Notes: a model not told the origin generated them from the letters alone. DNA of 64,000 bases from Hormoscilla sp. GM7CHS1pb (GCA_014323675.1 JACONN010000006.1:496001-560000); one strand, 5' to 3'; positions 8,262-17,942 are shown, numbered from the stretch's first letter. Program-made: numbers and translations.

Positions 8262-9014
8262 TCCTGCCCGATATTTACACTAACTCTCTTAGATTAACCC
8301 ATGGACCAATAGCCCCAGAAACCAGGTTTTTACTCCATACCTGGTTCAAGCATAGAGGTCAGAATTAATTATTTTTTAATGATTGTTATCCCTTGTCAAG
8401 CATAGAGGTCAGAATTAATTATTTTTTAATGATTATGAGCAAAAATTCCCCTGAGTTATGTTTTAATGGTAGTGATTATGTACAGGAGAGCGCCGTGCGA
8501 TTCCCTCAAGGGTCGCTAGTGCGCATCCATTCACAAATAGGCGTTGCACATTTTGGGGATGATGCCTACGCATGCACATAACTTAAACTGGCTTGTAGTC
8601 TAGGTTTAAGACTTCTGCAACTATGCCCATCATCCCGTAATTGTGCAACGCCAATTTTCTATAGGGGTCGAAGGAGAAGGAGTTGGCTGATATCCGGAGC
8701 ATTTCGGGCGATCGGTTAATTTTTTGCCTCATTGATTAGGCATTTGAGACTATTGGTGTTGGTGATGCCGTGGCCAATTTCAATGTTGGTGATTTAGATG
8801 ATTTGAGTTGGTTTTGAGTTGGTCAGAAATGATGTTTAGAAATCGTCTTAATTGCAACGTCATTTTGATCGAAACAAAACTTTCTGTTTTGTTACAGAAT
8901 AATCTGGATTTTAGCTTTCGTAGAACTGAGGTTAAGTTAGCCCTCGAAGCTTGCTTCGTCGCGGCTAAACTCCATCGCTAGGCTCCATTCATTCAATCTT
9001 GGGAGATTAAGAAC
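8262..9014. other. intergenic region with direct repeat and MITE
   Basis: No gene seen over about 750 bases. It holds a degenerate AGAAACCAGG palindrome (8318-8346), a perfect 39-bp direct repeat (8346-8384 and 8396-8434, 50-base offset, containing AGGTCAGAATTAATTATTTT), an IS1-type MITE (8540-8652) and, near 8935-8985, a short inverted repeat around CCTCGAAGCTTGCTTCG. Confidence 0.7.
8540..8652. mobile_element. MITE with IS1-type ends
   Basis: 113 bp running from GGCGTTGCACATTTTGGGGA to the inverted CCCGTAATTGTGCAACGCC. The right end is identical to that of the IS1-family element at 13728-14599, and the interior matches the MITE at 1232-1350. It carries no transposase and is most simply a non-autonomous partner. 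Confidence 0.8.
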
Positions 9015-9380
9015 ATGTCTTTAGGACTACGTTGTTTGTCAGGTTTATTCGCGTTTATTCTCGCTGCTCTGTGTCTCTTCCCATCTGTTGCCATGGCTGT
9101 AGACCCTCGTGCTCAATTCAATGGCACAGTTTCGGAGATATTCGTCAACGACACGCAGATTTTGCTTGTTGTAAGTGGCCCCGTTAAGGGCTCATGTACT
9201 GGAAGTTTTGGGCCCTATAACCTTACCTTTGATATTGCTGACCCTGGTGCAAATTTTAAGTTCGACCTAGTTGAAGATGCTTTTGTGCATGGCAAGCGTA
9301 TCTCTGGGATTGTTGATGGTTGCGGCTCAAGTAACATCAACAAGCTGTCCCAAGTTAGCGTGTACGAGATCAACCCTTGA
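9015..9380 (+). CDS. small secreted protein, unknown
   Basis: 121 residues with a clear signal peptide (SLGLRCLSGLFAFILAALCL, predicted cleavage after AMA at about residue 28). The mature part is short, with three cysteines (GSCTG, DGCGSS) and alternating hydrophobic residues suggestive of a small beta-rich domain. I do not recognise the family. It stands alone after a repeat-rich region, with no operon partner. Possibly periplasmic or exported. Confidence 0.6.
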   Translation: MSLGLRCLSGLFAFILAALCLFPSVAMAVDPRAQFNGTVSEIFVNDTQILLVVSGPVKGSCTGSFGPYNLTFDIADPGANFKFDLVEDAFVHGKRISGIVDGCGSSNINKLSQVSVYEINP

Positions 9381-9730
9381 CACTCCACTTCTGAGTCATA
9401 GCTAGCAAAAAAGACTGGGGTTAACGCCGTTGTTCTCCCTGGGGGGGCTCCTTGACCGCTATTGTAGGGAACACTAGCGGCTCCCCCCTCTCTGCAAGGG
9501 TGCGGTCAAAACCCGAAATGCTATATGCGTAAGTCGTGCGTGCATCGATTACACGAAGTTGCTCAATATGTTGGTGGGGAGTGATTTCCACACGAGAGTA
9601 GCTCCTGCAGCTTTTTAAACAGGAGCTGATGTCGCACTTAATGAGTCTGTCCTTTATAACAAGGAGCTGTAACACCCTTGGTGCTTAGGTGGAAACTACA
9701 CAAGCGAGACTTGGAGTCAATGGTTTATGT
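9381..9730. other. non-coding stretch between secreted protein and IS66
   Basis: About 350 bases with no convincing gene. An 84-codon open frame on the minus strand shows no recognisable protein features. Part of this DNA may be the left end of the IS66 element, but I could not identify its terminal repeats. Confidence 0.4.
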
Positions 9731-11286
9731 TTATGTTGGTTTTGGCGGCTGCATCTGTTGAATTAGCGTGGACAACGCTGGCATCTTGAAAGATTTGGAA
9801 ATTCGATCCTTAATGTACGAATAAAAATTCACTCCGTTTTTGCGGCAGGTGTCAACCAGAGCCAAAAACACTTCCCACGCCTGAGTCCCCTGTAGAGTGC
9901 GGGTTCCATTGGAGATTTTGCGCTTAATCACATACTCCCGGACTGTCCGCTCTGCCTCATTATTGTCAAGAGGAACTTCAGGAAAATCTAGAACTAATAG
10001 TAAATAAGGCTTCTTCTGTTTTGTTAAATCAATTCTATGATCTAAAGCACTGTATCCGGTTTGACGGGAAAACAATTTGTCAAATTCGGTTTCAAGCAAC
10101 AGTTTTTGTTGTCGCTGCTCTTCTGTGCTTTGCTGTTGATAGGCTTTGAGTTGATAATAGTAAATCCAAAAATAAGAGAGAAATTGTGCCAGGCTTTTTT
10201 GATGAGAGGGAACCAGAGGAGTCAGCTTTTCGTAGTGTCGTCCTTCATGAATCCAGCATAAACTACGATGGTTCGTCTGGTTGTGAAATTGTCCCGCGTC
10301 ATCAGCCACCAAAATATCTATGTAGTCCCCGAGCTGCTTTTTCTTCTTGTCAGGCAAAATACTGTCAACTAAATCATCTGATTGAACAACTGCTAATTCA
10401 GTTGGATCCAACTGCAATTCGTTTAACATTTGGAGAACTGTTTCAGAGTTTTTGCGCTCTCTGGTAAAAAAACTGCTATAGTAAGGATTGCAGAGTGTGA
10501 ATACATAGCAATTTTTCCCATTAACCCGCATCCCCGTATCATCAATTTGGTGATAACTGGTACTGCCCAGTCCCGCTTCTAAAATAGCATTTCGTTCTTC
10601 AGTAAATTCTCTTAAATATTGCCGAGTTATTAAGTTAGATATTTTTCCCGCCGAGATTACTATTCCCTGAGACGGCAACAATTTAAGAATCTTTTCTTCT
10701 GGCACTCGTAACTGATAATACAAAGTGAGAACAAATGCTTCGAGTTCACTCCCGTAAGATTTGCCTTTTAATCCTTGCGGCAACTGGGCTTCGTAAAATT
10801 TCTCCGTACTAGGTGAATAGAGTCTTTCTAGTCGATAAATAACCGTGTCTGTTTTAAATATAATATTTTGAATTGTTACTTCTCGGTAGCCTCTATGGGT
10901 GATATCTGACGGCAAGTTACTCCGAGCCAGTTTGATAACCTCTTCTCTGTCAATATGAATAAGTTGGCGACGTTCCTGGGGGGGGTTTTCGGTTTTTTCT
11001 TTTTTCGCTCTCGACTATTGGGCTGCTCTGGTTTGGCCTCCGCAGAAGTATCAGCTTTAGAAGTATCAGCTTTGGCTTGAGGTTTGATGTCAGGTTTTCC
11101 CTTGTGCCCTTTGAGCGCGGCTATTTCATCTCTCAATCGTTGATTGTCAGCTTTCAATTCAAGGTTTTGGCTGTATAGGTCTTCTAGGTAATTGAGTAAC
11201 CGCTGCAAAACTTCCCGACTTTTTGGGTCGAGATTCTCTGTGTCTTGGTCGAGGTCAGCAAGCCAATTCTTAGTCATGTCTTCCAA
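9731..11286 (-). pseudogene. IS66-family transposase, two frames joined at a C8 run
   Basis: The 5' frame (from 11286) has a coiled-coil and zinc-region leader with a lysine-rich linker (LEDLYSQNLELKADNQRLRD; KKKKPKTPPRN). The 3' frame ending at 9731 has the IS66 catalytic core (YHQIDDTGMRVNGKNCYVFT, WIHEGRHY, DFPEVPLDNNEAERTVR). The frames connect at a run of eight C on the coding strand (10978-10985), where nine C would give a continuous protein of about 515 residues. This could be a mutation, a homopolymer error or, less likely, slippage. No companion IS66 genes (tnpA, tnpB) are present, as is usual for the single-gene group. Element ends not identified. Confidence 0.85.
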
Positions 11287-11594
11287 CTTACTACTTATTT
11301 ATCGAATTTGTCAACCCTGGGCGCGGGATTTTGAAAAAAATCAGCTGTCGCGCATCTCAACTGCATATTCGGGCGCTCGGCTGCCGACTCACCACTTCGA
11401 GGTCAAAACCCCCCACCCCGTAAGCATTTGAGAAGTTTTCGCTCCTCAAAAATTGCTCTTGTCCTGTTAGGCATTCCGAGGCAGTACAAGGGCTGTTCAC
11501 TCCAGTCCGATGGCCCGAGTAACTATGCAGTACCGGCAGTACCCATATTCCTTCACCACCAAGATCTTGAGCAATTACGATTACACCAGTCACA

Positions 11595-12190
11595 TTGAGG
11601 AGAGGTACAATGATATCGTCTTTTTGGAAAAATTTGAACTCGTTTTTGGACGGATGGAGGGCATTGTCGGAGGAGGATTGGCTCGCATTGTTGGAGAACC
11701 AATGGATTAAGGGTACTCGAAGAGATGACACTCTGGACGGCGGGAACGGGGACGACACCCTAGTCGGTGGGAGGAATATGGACACGACCACGACCTACTC
11801 AACGGCGGAAGTGGAAACGACTCTATCTTGGGTCTGGGGGGACACGACACCTTGGATGGCGGAGATGGGAATGATACCTTGATTGGTGGTACGGGAGACG
11901 ACAAGATAACCGGCGGGAGCGGGGACGACCGACTATACGGATCACATTCAGACACTCTCGATGGCGGAAAAGGAGACGATGTTTACGTGTTAGAATCAGT
12001 TGATTCAGTTTTTATCAGGCACTTTACGCAATTCGACGAGATTATTTTTGAGGGGGCGCAGGGTAAATTAACAATGTTAAAACGCATACATCGGTGGTCA
12101 TGGGATCGGTCATACTATCTTAGTTGGAGTGGGGGATCGGCGAGGATCAATTTTGTGGTGGTTGGGATATATTGCGGACGACTGGTATGA
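11595..12190 (+). pseudogene. RTX calcium-binding repeat protein relic
   Basis: Two overlapping frames encode glycine-aspartate nonapeptides of the haemolysin type: TLDGGNGDDTLVGG, then after a shift near 11780 GGHDTLDGGDGNDTLIGGTG, DDKITGGSGDDRLYG. These repeats form calcium-binding beta-rolls in proteins exported by type I secretion. The piece has no N-terminal domain, and a one-base shift separates the repeat blocks. Only about six repeats remain, followed by unrelated sequence to a stop at 12188-12190. It is the remains of a larger surface or secreted protein. Confidence 0.75.
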
Positions 12191-12223
12191 TAGCGGGGGC
12201 AACGAGATTGAGTATCTAGAAGA

Positions 12224-12495
12224 GTGGTACTGATAAAAACGTGTTATTCGGACGTGGTAATGGAGCGAGAAGAGAGGAAGCGATACGAAGACCTGTTGGG
12301 GCCGGCCGCCCGGCCGGCCTACCAATCGCGACTTACCCAACAAAACGAGAAAGATCAAGAAAAAGGAGAAGGGAAGCGTTCCGTTCTTGACCGATTATTC
12401 CCCAAGCCTGTAGCCAAGTTCGACCGCAATGGTGATTTGGTCTTTGCCAAAAATATCGGCGGTAGCAGTAGTGACCAGGGCAATAGCATAGCCAC
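12224..12495 (+). pseudogene. SBBP beta-propeller repeat fragment
   Basis: Near its end the frame contains FDRNGDLVFAKNIGGSSSDQ followed by GNSIATD, one unit of the SBBP beta-propeller repeat found in large cyanobacterial surface proteins. The part before it (from 12224) is not recognised and includes a GGCCGGC...GCCGGCC palindrome at about 12302-12321. It lies directly after the RTX relic and before the duplicated hisC end. With the RTX block it suggests a destroyed surface-protein locus. Confidence 0.55.
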
Positions 12496-12500
12496 CGACA

Positions 12501-12588
12501 GGCAAGCCGTAAAGTGTGTCTTACTACGAACGGCGGCCCCACCCTACTGCAAACGGGCAAGCCGTAAAGTGTGTCTTACTACGAACGG
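12501..12588. repeat. 33-bp direct repeat duplicating the end of hisC
   Basis: GGCAAGCCGTAAAGTGTGTC plus 13 further bases occurs at 12501-12533 and 12556-12588. The second copy contains the last codons and stop of hisC; the first is a duplicate beyond the gene. Confidence 0.85.
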
Positions 12589-13679
12589 TCGATTTTTCGC
12601 GCAGCGATCGCCTCCTGCAACCCATCGAGCAATCGTTGATTTTCGGTGCGGGTGCCCACTGCTGTTCTAAAATAGTACTCATCCAACCCTGGTTTACCAC
12701 CGAAGTCGGCGACAAAGATATTTTTCTCTTGCAGGGCCCCTACTAAATCCTTGGAGGTTATTCCTAGGGGTTCTGTTCTCACGAACAGAAAGTTCGTTGC
12801 TGAGGGATAGATGATGAAACCTAACTGTTGCAGTGCTTTTCCTAACTTGCCTCTTTCCTGCCGAATTTGATCCAGGTTTGCTTCCACGTAGGAGATTTCT
12901 TCTAAGGCCGCGATCGCGCCTACCAGGGCCAGTTTACTGACGGGGAAGAGTTGGGCGGCGCGATAGAGATAATCGACGATGACTTCATTCGCAATAGCGT
13001 ATCCCACTCTCAGCCCTGCCAAGCCGAAGCTTTTCGAGAAACTGCGCAATACAATCAGATGGGGATATTTATCTACTAAGTCCGCTACCGTTTCCTGACA
13101 GATTTCATAGTAGCACTCATCTACTACGACCATGCAGTCCAGGCGATCGGCCCGCGGACGGTCCGAAAAATCGAGGATCTGAATAATCGTCTCCCGCGCC
13201 ACCAGGTTAGCGGTGGGGTTATTGGGGTTGGCGATAAATAGCACCTTCGTTTGAGGCGTAACTTTCTGTAACAGTGCCTCCACATCCAGGCCAAAATCTG
13301 CCGTTCTCTGGACAAACACTGGACGGGCATTGATAAGTTCTGTAGAATGCCAGTAGACGAAAAAGGTCGGAACTGGCAGCAATACTTCCTCTCCGGGTTG
13401 TACGAAGGTTTTCACAATCAGTTCGATCAGGTCATCGGAACCATTGCCAATGATAATCTGTTCGGGTTTAGCTTTGGTATAGTTAGCTAAGGCACCTCGC
13501 AGTTCGCCCCCCAGTATATCAGGATAGCGGTTGAGCGTCCGCGCTGCCGAGGCGATCGCCTCTATTACATGGCGAGAGGGCGGATAAGGTAACTCTCCCT
13601 TATCCAGACGAATAGCATTATCTGCTTTGGGCGGTCCCGCCACCTTGGGACTTAAAGATTTAACGTGTTGGTTAACCAT
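12579..13679 (-). CDS. hisC: histidinol-phosphate aminotransferase
   Basis: Fold-type I PLP enzyme converting imidazole acetol phosphate to histidinol phosphate. Motifs: LDKGELPYPPS near the N-terminus, IGNGSDDLIELI, ANPNNPTAN, VVDECYYEI and the lysine motif SFSKSFGLAGLRVGYA. I start it at the ATG 13677-13679 (MVNQHVKSLSP), preceded by AAGGAAGGAT; this gives 366 residues, normal for the family. The frame is open further upstream only because of the IS1-family insertion at 13728, whose end supplies a spurious ATG. Removing the IS restores an open frame to about 14742, so an N-terminal extension may once have existed. The last codons are duplicated downstream. Confidence 0.92.
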   Translation of the reverse strand: MVNQHVKSLSPKVAGPPKADNAIRLDKGELPYPPSRHVIEAIASAARTLNRYPDILGGELRGALANYTKAKPEQIIIGNGSDDLIELIVKTFVQPGEEVLLPVPTFFVYWHSTELINARPVFVQRTADFGLDVEALLQKVTPQTKVLFIANPNNPTANLVARETIIQILDFSDRPRADRLDCMVVVDECYYEICQETVADLVDKYPHLIVLRSFSKSFGLAGLRVGYAIANEVIVDYLYRAAQLFPVSKLALVGAIAALEEISYVEANLDQIRQERGKLGKALQQLGFIIYPSATNFLFVRTEPLGITSKDLVGALQEKNIFVADFGGKPGLDEYYFRTAVGTRTENQRLLDGLQEAIAARKIDRS

Positions 13680-13727
13680 ATCCTTCCTTTCTTGTAACCC
13701 TAGGGCATCGGTCGATAAATCTGGTTC

Positions 13728-14599
13728 GGCGTTGCACATTTTCGGGATGATGGGTTATTGCAGATTATGATAATCTGCAATTTTACAGTCAGAATTTATG
13801 TATAGTATGATGTTTGTTTTCGACCTAGTCATAATATGTGTTATCATGGATAGTAAGGCGAAAGAATTAGCTAAAGGAGTCGAACATGAAATGTCCCAGA
13901 TGTGGTTCTGAAAACATCAATAAAAATGGTCACAGACGCGGCAAACAGAATTTAATTTGTAAGGATTGTCGTCGCCAGTTTCTCGAACATTATTATCCGC
14001 GCGGTTATTCAGAAGATGTCAAGAAAAATTGTTTGACAATGTACGTTAATGGCAATGGATTTCGAGGTATTGAAAGGATAACTGGTGTCAGCCATAATAC
14101 TCAAATTGATTGGGTAAAACAGGCAGCTAAAGAATTACCGTCAATCCCTGAAAACTACGATATTCCGGAGGTTGCAGAAATTGACGAGTTGCATACTTAT
14201 GTCAATGAAAAAAAGAATAAAAAGTGGCTATGGACAGTCGTAAATCATTTCAAGCCAGGGATTATAACATGGGTATTAGGCGATCGTTCTGCAGAAACTT
14301 TTAAGCCTATGTGGGATATTAGAAAATGTTGGCAATGCTTTTTAGACGTTACTGATGGATGGCCTGTTTATCCAATGTTTATTGAATATATTGACCATAT
14401 AGTCAGCAAAACCTACATGACCCGTGTTGAATGTGAAAATTGTCGATTAAGACATTATCTAGCTCGATTAAAAAGAAAAACATTATGTTACTCAAAGTCG
14501 GAAGAAATGTTGAGGCTTTCAATTAAGTTATTATTGCACTATCTACGTTATAATTCTGTACCGGTACCTATTTAAATCATCCCGTAATTGTGCAACGCC
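13728..14599 (+). mobile_element. IS1-family element with perfect 8-bp target duplication
   Basis: 872 bp bounded by GGCGTTGCACATTTTCGGGA and the inverted TCCCGTAATTGTGCAACGCC. The 8 bases TCTGGTTC occur immediately before (13720-13727) and after (14600-14607) the element, as expected for IS1 insertion. It lies between hisC and sasA, just upstream of the hisC ribosome binding site, so it separates hisC from its original upstream DNA and may affect its expression. Small derivatives with the same ends occur at 1232-1350 and 8540-8652, and single ends at about 40739 and 52715. Confidence 0.92.
13886..14575 (+). CDS. IS1-family transposase, single frame
   Basis: 229 residues: N-terminal zinc ribbon (KCPRCGSENINKNGHRRGKQ, then ICKDCRRQF), a helix-turn-helix region, and the catalytic part beginning EIDELHTYVNEKKNKKWLW, resembling the divergent IS1 group in which one frame encodes the whole enzyme without frameshifting. 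The ATG has AAAGGAG upstream. It appears complete and, with its perfect target duplication, is probably recent and active. Confidence 0.88.
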   Translation: MKCPRCGSENINKNGHRRGKQNLICKDCRRQFLEHYYPRGYSEDVKKNCLTMYVNGNGFRGIERITGVSHNTQIDWVKQAAKELPSIPENYDIPEVAEIDELHTYVNEKKNKKWLWTVVNHFKPGIITWVLGDRSAETFKPMWDIRKCWQCFLDVTDGWPVYPMFIEYIDHIVSKTYMTRVECENCRLRHYLARLKRKTLCYSKSEEMLRLSIKLLLHYLRYNSVPVPI

Positions 14600-14607
14600 T
14601 CTGGTTC

Positions 14608-14772
14608 CTTTTCGGGCAATGCTGATGAAACTTCTTCTGTTGTCGAAACCTCCTGGGTGAGACTTCTTGACCTATGTTCTAGCCATTCTGGCAGTTCTAC
14701 TATACTGTTGAGAATAGCATCACAGCCCAAACATGCTTTCATTGCCGGCGATCGCCCGTCGCCCCTCGCCAA
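14608..14772 (-). other. open frame that would be continuous with hisC before IS insertion
   Basis: From an ATG at 14740-14742 (MKACLGCDAILNSIVELPEW) the minus-strand frame is open to the IS1 element. Deleting the IS plus one target copy (880 bp) joins it in frame to the codons upstream of the hisC start, giving a 61-residue extension. It has no recognised domain and may be chance. Confidence 0.35.
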
Positions 14773-14821
14773 TATTTGCTAAATTATTAATAAAATCTAA
14801 AATTAGTTATAAAATAGCTAA

Positions 14822-15997
14822 ATGCAGGTATCTCCTGAAAAACTGAGCGACTCGGAAGCGCCTTTACAACTGCTGCTATTTGTGGACAAACGTCCCATTT
14901 CCGGGGAGCAGATCAGGCAAATTCGCCGCCATCTGAAAGAATTGCATGGTGACTGTGACTATGAACTGATGGTAGTCGATGTTGGGGAACAGCCTTACTT
15001 GGCCGAGCATTTCAAACTGGTAGTTACCCCGACCCTGATCAAAATCCATCCCGAACCCAGACAGACTTTGACAGGCACTAATATAGCAGATCAGTTGACG
15101 AACTGTTGGCCCCGCTGGCGACGGGAGGCAGAAGCATATCTCGCTCACCAAAAGGCCGTTGGTAATGGTGCGAAAACCGGTCAAACCCTAACTGCCATCA
15201 GTGCCATTACCATGGAAGCAGAACTGATGCAGCTATCTGACGAAATTTTTCGCCTCCAGCAAGAAAAAGAACAACTCCAGGAGCAATTACAGTTTAAGGA
15301 CCGGCTTGTAGCCATGTTAGCTCACGATCTGCGCAATCCCTTAACAGCGGCCTCCCTGGCCATAGAAACTATAGAGTTAGGTCAATCAGATACAGACAGT
15401 CGCGCCTCTCGCTTCACCCCGGCCCTTACCAGTCAGTTACTCAAACATGCTCGCACTCAGATCCAAGGGATGGACCGGATAATTACTAATATCCTGCAAG
15501 CGGCGAAAGGGAGTATCAGCAAGCTGAACATCCAACCCCAAAAGATGGATTTAGGTCTACTCTCTCAAGAGGCGATCTGCCAGCTGCAAAAACAATTTCA
15601 AGCCAAATCTCAGCGAGTGGAAACGGATATCCCCCAGGAGTTGCCTCCGGTGTATGCCGATCTAGAACAGGTCCGCCAGGTGCTAGTCAATCTTTTGGAC
15701 AATGCCATCAAGTACACTCCCACCGACGGCACCATTGCCGTTTCCATTCTCCATCGCACCACTCAGAAAGTGCAGGTGAGTATTTGCGACACTGGTCCGG
15801 GCGTGCCGGCGGAAAATCGAGAGCGCATCTTTGAGGACCGCTTCCGACTGGAACGGGATGAGGCCAAGGAGGGATATGGCATTGGTCTTTTTCTGTGTAA
15901 GCGGATTATTCGGGCCCATTACGGTGAAATTTGGGTGGATGAGGCTGCTCATACCGGTAGCTGCTTTAATTTTACGCTGCCGGTTTACCGCTCCTAA
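14822..15997 (+). CDS. sasA: circadian output histidine kinase SasA
   Basis: Residues about 12-105 form a KaiB-like thioredoxin-fold domain ([29 protein letters not shown]) that binds KaiC. Residues about 150-175 form a coiled coil leading into the H-box LAHDLRNPL with His168, followed by the ATPase boxes: N-box [14 protein letters not shown]1 CDTGPGVP and G2 [14 protein letters not shown]. In cyanobacteria SasA is stimulated by KaiC and phosphorylates RpaA to drive circadian transcription. The protein has no membrane helices and is cytoplasmic. Length 391 matches the family. kaiABC and rpaA are not in the window. It is divergent from hisC. Confidence 0.95.
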   Translation: MQVSPEKLSDSEAPLQLLLFVDKRPISGEQIRQIRRHLKELHGDCDYELMVVDVGEQPYLAEHFKLVVTPTLIKIHPEPRQTLTGTNIADQLTNCWPRWRREAEAYLAHQKAVGNGAKTGQTLTAISAITMEAELMQLSDEIFRLQQEKEQLQEQLQFKDRLVAMLAHDLRNPLTAASLAIETIELGQSDTDSRASRFTPALTSQLLKHARTQIQGMDRIITNILQAAKGSISKLNIQPQKMDLGLLSQEAICQLQKQFQAKSQRVETDIPQELPPVYADLEQVRQVLVNLLDNAIKYTPTDGTIAVSILHRTTQKVQVSICDTGPGVPAENRERIFEDRFRLERDEAKEGYGIGLFLCKRIIRAHYGEIWVDEAAHTGSCFNFTLPVYRS

Positions 15998-16049
15998 ACC
16001 CCTTTTCCTACTTCGCCAAAAATTTTTTTGGGAAATTTAGCAAAAAGGG

Positions 16050-16079
16050 TTGACAATCTCAGATCGGGTTAGCTATATT
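16050..16079 (+). promoter_or_regulatory. probable sigma70-type promoter of tRNA-Glu
   Basis: TTGACA at 16050-16055 and TATATT at 16074-16079, 18-base spacing, with the tRNA starting 20 bases after the -10 box. Confidence 0.75.
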
Positions 16080-16099
16080 ATTTAAGGAAGATAAATCAA

Positions 16100-16172
16100 G
16101 CCCCCATCGTCTAGAGGCCTAGGACACCTCCCTTTCACGGAGGCGACAGGGATTCGAATTCCCTTGGGGGTA
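16100..16172 (+). tRNA. tRNA-Glu (TTC)
   Basis: 73 nt cloverleaf: acceptor GCCCCCA pairs with TGGGGGT, anticodon stem CCTCC/GGAGG with loop CTTTCAC giving anticodon TTC, T-arm AGGGATTCGAATTCCCT, discriminator A. CCA is not encoded. In cyanobacteria charged tRNA-Glu also feeds the tetrapyrrole pathway through HemA, present at 34890-36188. Confidence 0.95.
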
Positions 16173-16914
16173 TTAGTAGGGTGGGCATCGCCCGCCTTTA
16201 CCATTTTTAAACCCAGCAGGTACCGGCGCAGTCCAGCGAGCAATGCTCAGAGACCAGTGACCAGGGGTGTGGTCAAAACCCGTTGATCGTTTCTGGGCTC
16301 TACCATCTGTCGGATCCCCCTGTAGGGGCGAAGCTAAGGAGCGATAAATTATGACATAAATTTACAGATGTCCTCTGGAGAATGCAACGCCGGGCACCCC
16401 GCGAGGGTCTCCCTGTACCAACTGACGCATGACCACACCCGAACAAGAATGACAGAACTCTTGCCCAGAAGCAGTTTCAGCGACTTTGTTCTGGCGATAC
16501 TTGCCAACTGCGAGTAAGCCCTCACAGAGCGAAAACGCTATAACTCCCGCATGACAATGGTTTCAACTACAATGTTGCTGGTGGTACAGCCTTTCCAAAA
16601 CAAAAACGCCAGAACTATTGCAGGAAAACCGTTTCAGGCATTTTGTTTGGGTGGTCGTCTTCTATCGACTCATCGAGCACGACAATCAGCATCGTGCATC
16701 ACTGCATTACCTTCCCAAACTACTTGCTACAATTGTGCTACTGATGCTACAATTGATAAAATGCTCTCAGGGTAAGGGTTTGACTGCTTTGACAGTAGAA
16801 GAACTCGATTCAGGGAGGTATATCATCAACCCACTTCGGCGCACATCAGTGTCGGGTGTTGCGAATTTTGGGTCAAATGTTCAGTTGCGATCGTGATTTA
16901 AATACGTTAAAAGG
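16173..16914. other. gene-poor stretch with a possible transposase relic
   Basis: About 740 bases without an intact gene. Around 16550-16660 short plus-strand frames read QKRQNYC and then FRHFVW, loosely like the zinc-ribbon of IS1-type transposases, but frames shift repeatedly and the assignment is weak. A 92-codon frame (16618-16896) is not recognised. Confidence 0.4.
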
Positions 16915-16923
16915 ATGAAATTT

Positions 16924-17097
16924 ATGAATAAAAAACAGAAGATGATGGTGATTTCCTACATGATTTTAGGAATTCTTATATCCGGTAATAGCTGCACTCA
17001 GATAGGCTTAGACGATCCGACGATAGGCATTATCAACAAAGGAATTGAAGAACTAAGCCAACAACCAGGGCGATGGGAAGATAGCATCGGTAATCTA
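16924..17097 (+). pseudogene. VMO1-like lipoprotein gene, 5' part, split by composite element
   Basis: Starts at the ATG 16924 with AAAAGG nine bases upstream. It encodes a hydrophobic export segment (MVISYMILGILISGNSC, possibly a weak lipobox) and about 35 residues of mature protein ending DSIGNL. The reading frame is then cut by the IS5-bounded element 17098-20942 and resumes in frame at 20943 with IEQLEASGSN if one TA is removed. See the 3' part for the domain assignment. The fragment as it stands would end shortly inside the IS. Confidence 0.85.
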
Positions 17098-17107
17098 GGG
17101 CGTGTCA

Positions 17108-17942
17108 TCAGTTAAGCCAGATAACTGTAGCAGTGAGATAGATGGCCCCCAAGAAATTACTAGCTGTTTTGTCGTAGCGGGTGGCAATCCCTCGATATTG
17201 TTTCAGTTTGGCAAAAAAGTTTTCGATAAGATGCCGTGCTTTGTACAGATATTTGTCGTAAGGATATGGCACTTTCCGATTAGCTTTTGATGGAATCACC
17301 GCACTACATTTGTCTTTCTCTAATCGCTTTCGGACACGCTCGTCAGCATCATAGGCCCGATCGGCGGCGGAGGCAGAGGCCTCAATCCCTTCGAGCAGAA
17401 CATCTGCACCGGCCAGATCGTGAGTTTGGCCCCCTGTCAGGTGAAATCCTGTGGGATTGCCCAGGGCATCGCAGATGGCATGAATCTTCGTACTGAGTCC
17501 ACCTTTGCTACGCCCGATGGCTTGATCACTACCATCGTCTTTTTTTTGGCCCCTGCACTATGCTGATGAGCCCTGTCGTGTCCAGAGACGCCCACCCATG
17601 TCGTGCGCAGGAGCGGCACGACAAGGTGGGCGCTCTCGGACACGAGACGATGGTAGAACCTCAGTGCATCGCATATTCGTTATCGGCATCATCCGCTAAA
17701 ACCTGAAAAACCCTTTCCCAGACACCACTTTGGCTCCAACGGCTAAAACGAGTGTGAATTACCCGAAAGTCGCCAAAGCGTTCGGGCAAGTCTCGCCAGG
17801 GGATCCCAGCTCGATAGCGATAAAGCACCGCCTCCACAAAGAGTCGATTGTTCTTCGCTGTACCGCCCACATGCCCCTCACGTCCAGGGAGCAAGTCTTT
17901 CATCCGTTCCCACTGGTCATCGCGGAGTGCGTATCGGTGCAT
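17108..17942 (-). pseudogene. IS5/IS427-group transposase, disrupted by a palindrome
   Basis: N-terminal frame from 17942: MHRYALRDDQWERMKDLLPG through WRDLPERFGDFRVIHTRFSR, the usual IS5 leader domain. After EYAM the conserved D-S-T-I-V-R-A-H-Q-H block is destroyed: a CACTGAGGT replaces the first catalytic aspartate codon region, and a palindrome interrupts the codons after ATCGTC. Beyond it the frame HQHSAGAKKK reaches an A8 run (17540-17547 on the plus strand), where a -1 slip leads to DGSDQAIGRSKGGLSTKIH and the C-terminal LIENFFAKLKQYRGIATRYD. The slip is the usual programmed frameshift; the palindrome and stop are not. Confidence 0.85.
17578..17643. repeat. 66-nt palindromic element inside IS transposase
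   Basis: Hairpin with arms GTGTCC, AGAG, CGCCCACC and TGTCGTGC and a 9-base loop. It has the same length and a similar core (CTGCGCACAACATGGGTGGG-like) as the element at 61468-61533, but different outer arms. Confidence 0.85.

Noticed and set aside
9421-9675. 84-codon minus-strand frame next to IS66
   Set aside because: No recognisable protein pattern, no ribosome binding site, and located in probable element-end DNA.
13680-13739. hisC starting at the upstream ATG at 13739
   Set aside because: That ATG and the next codons are the IS1 terminal repeat; the ATG at 13679 has a better ribosome binding site and family fit.
17540-17547. A8 run in the IS5 transposase as damage
   Set aside because: Two-frame transposases of the IS427 group normally use -1 slippage at such a run; the real damage is the palindrome and the altered catalytic block.
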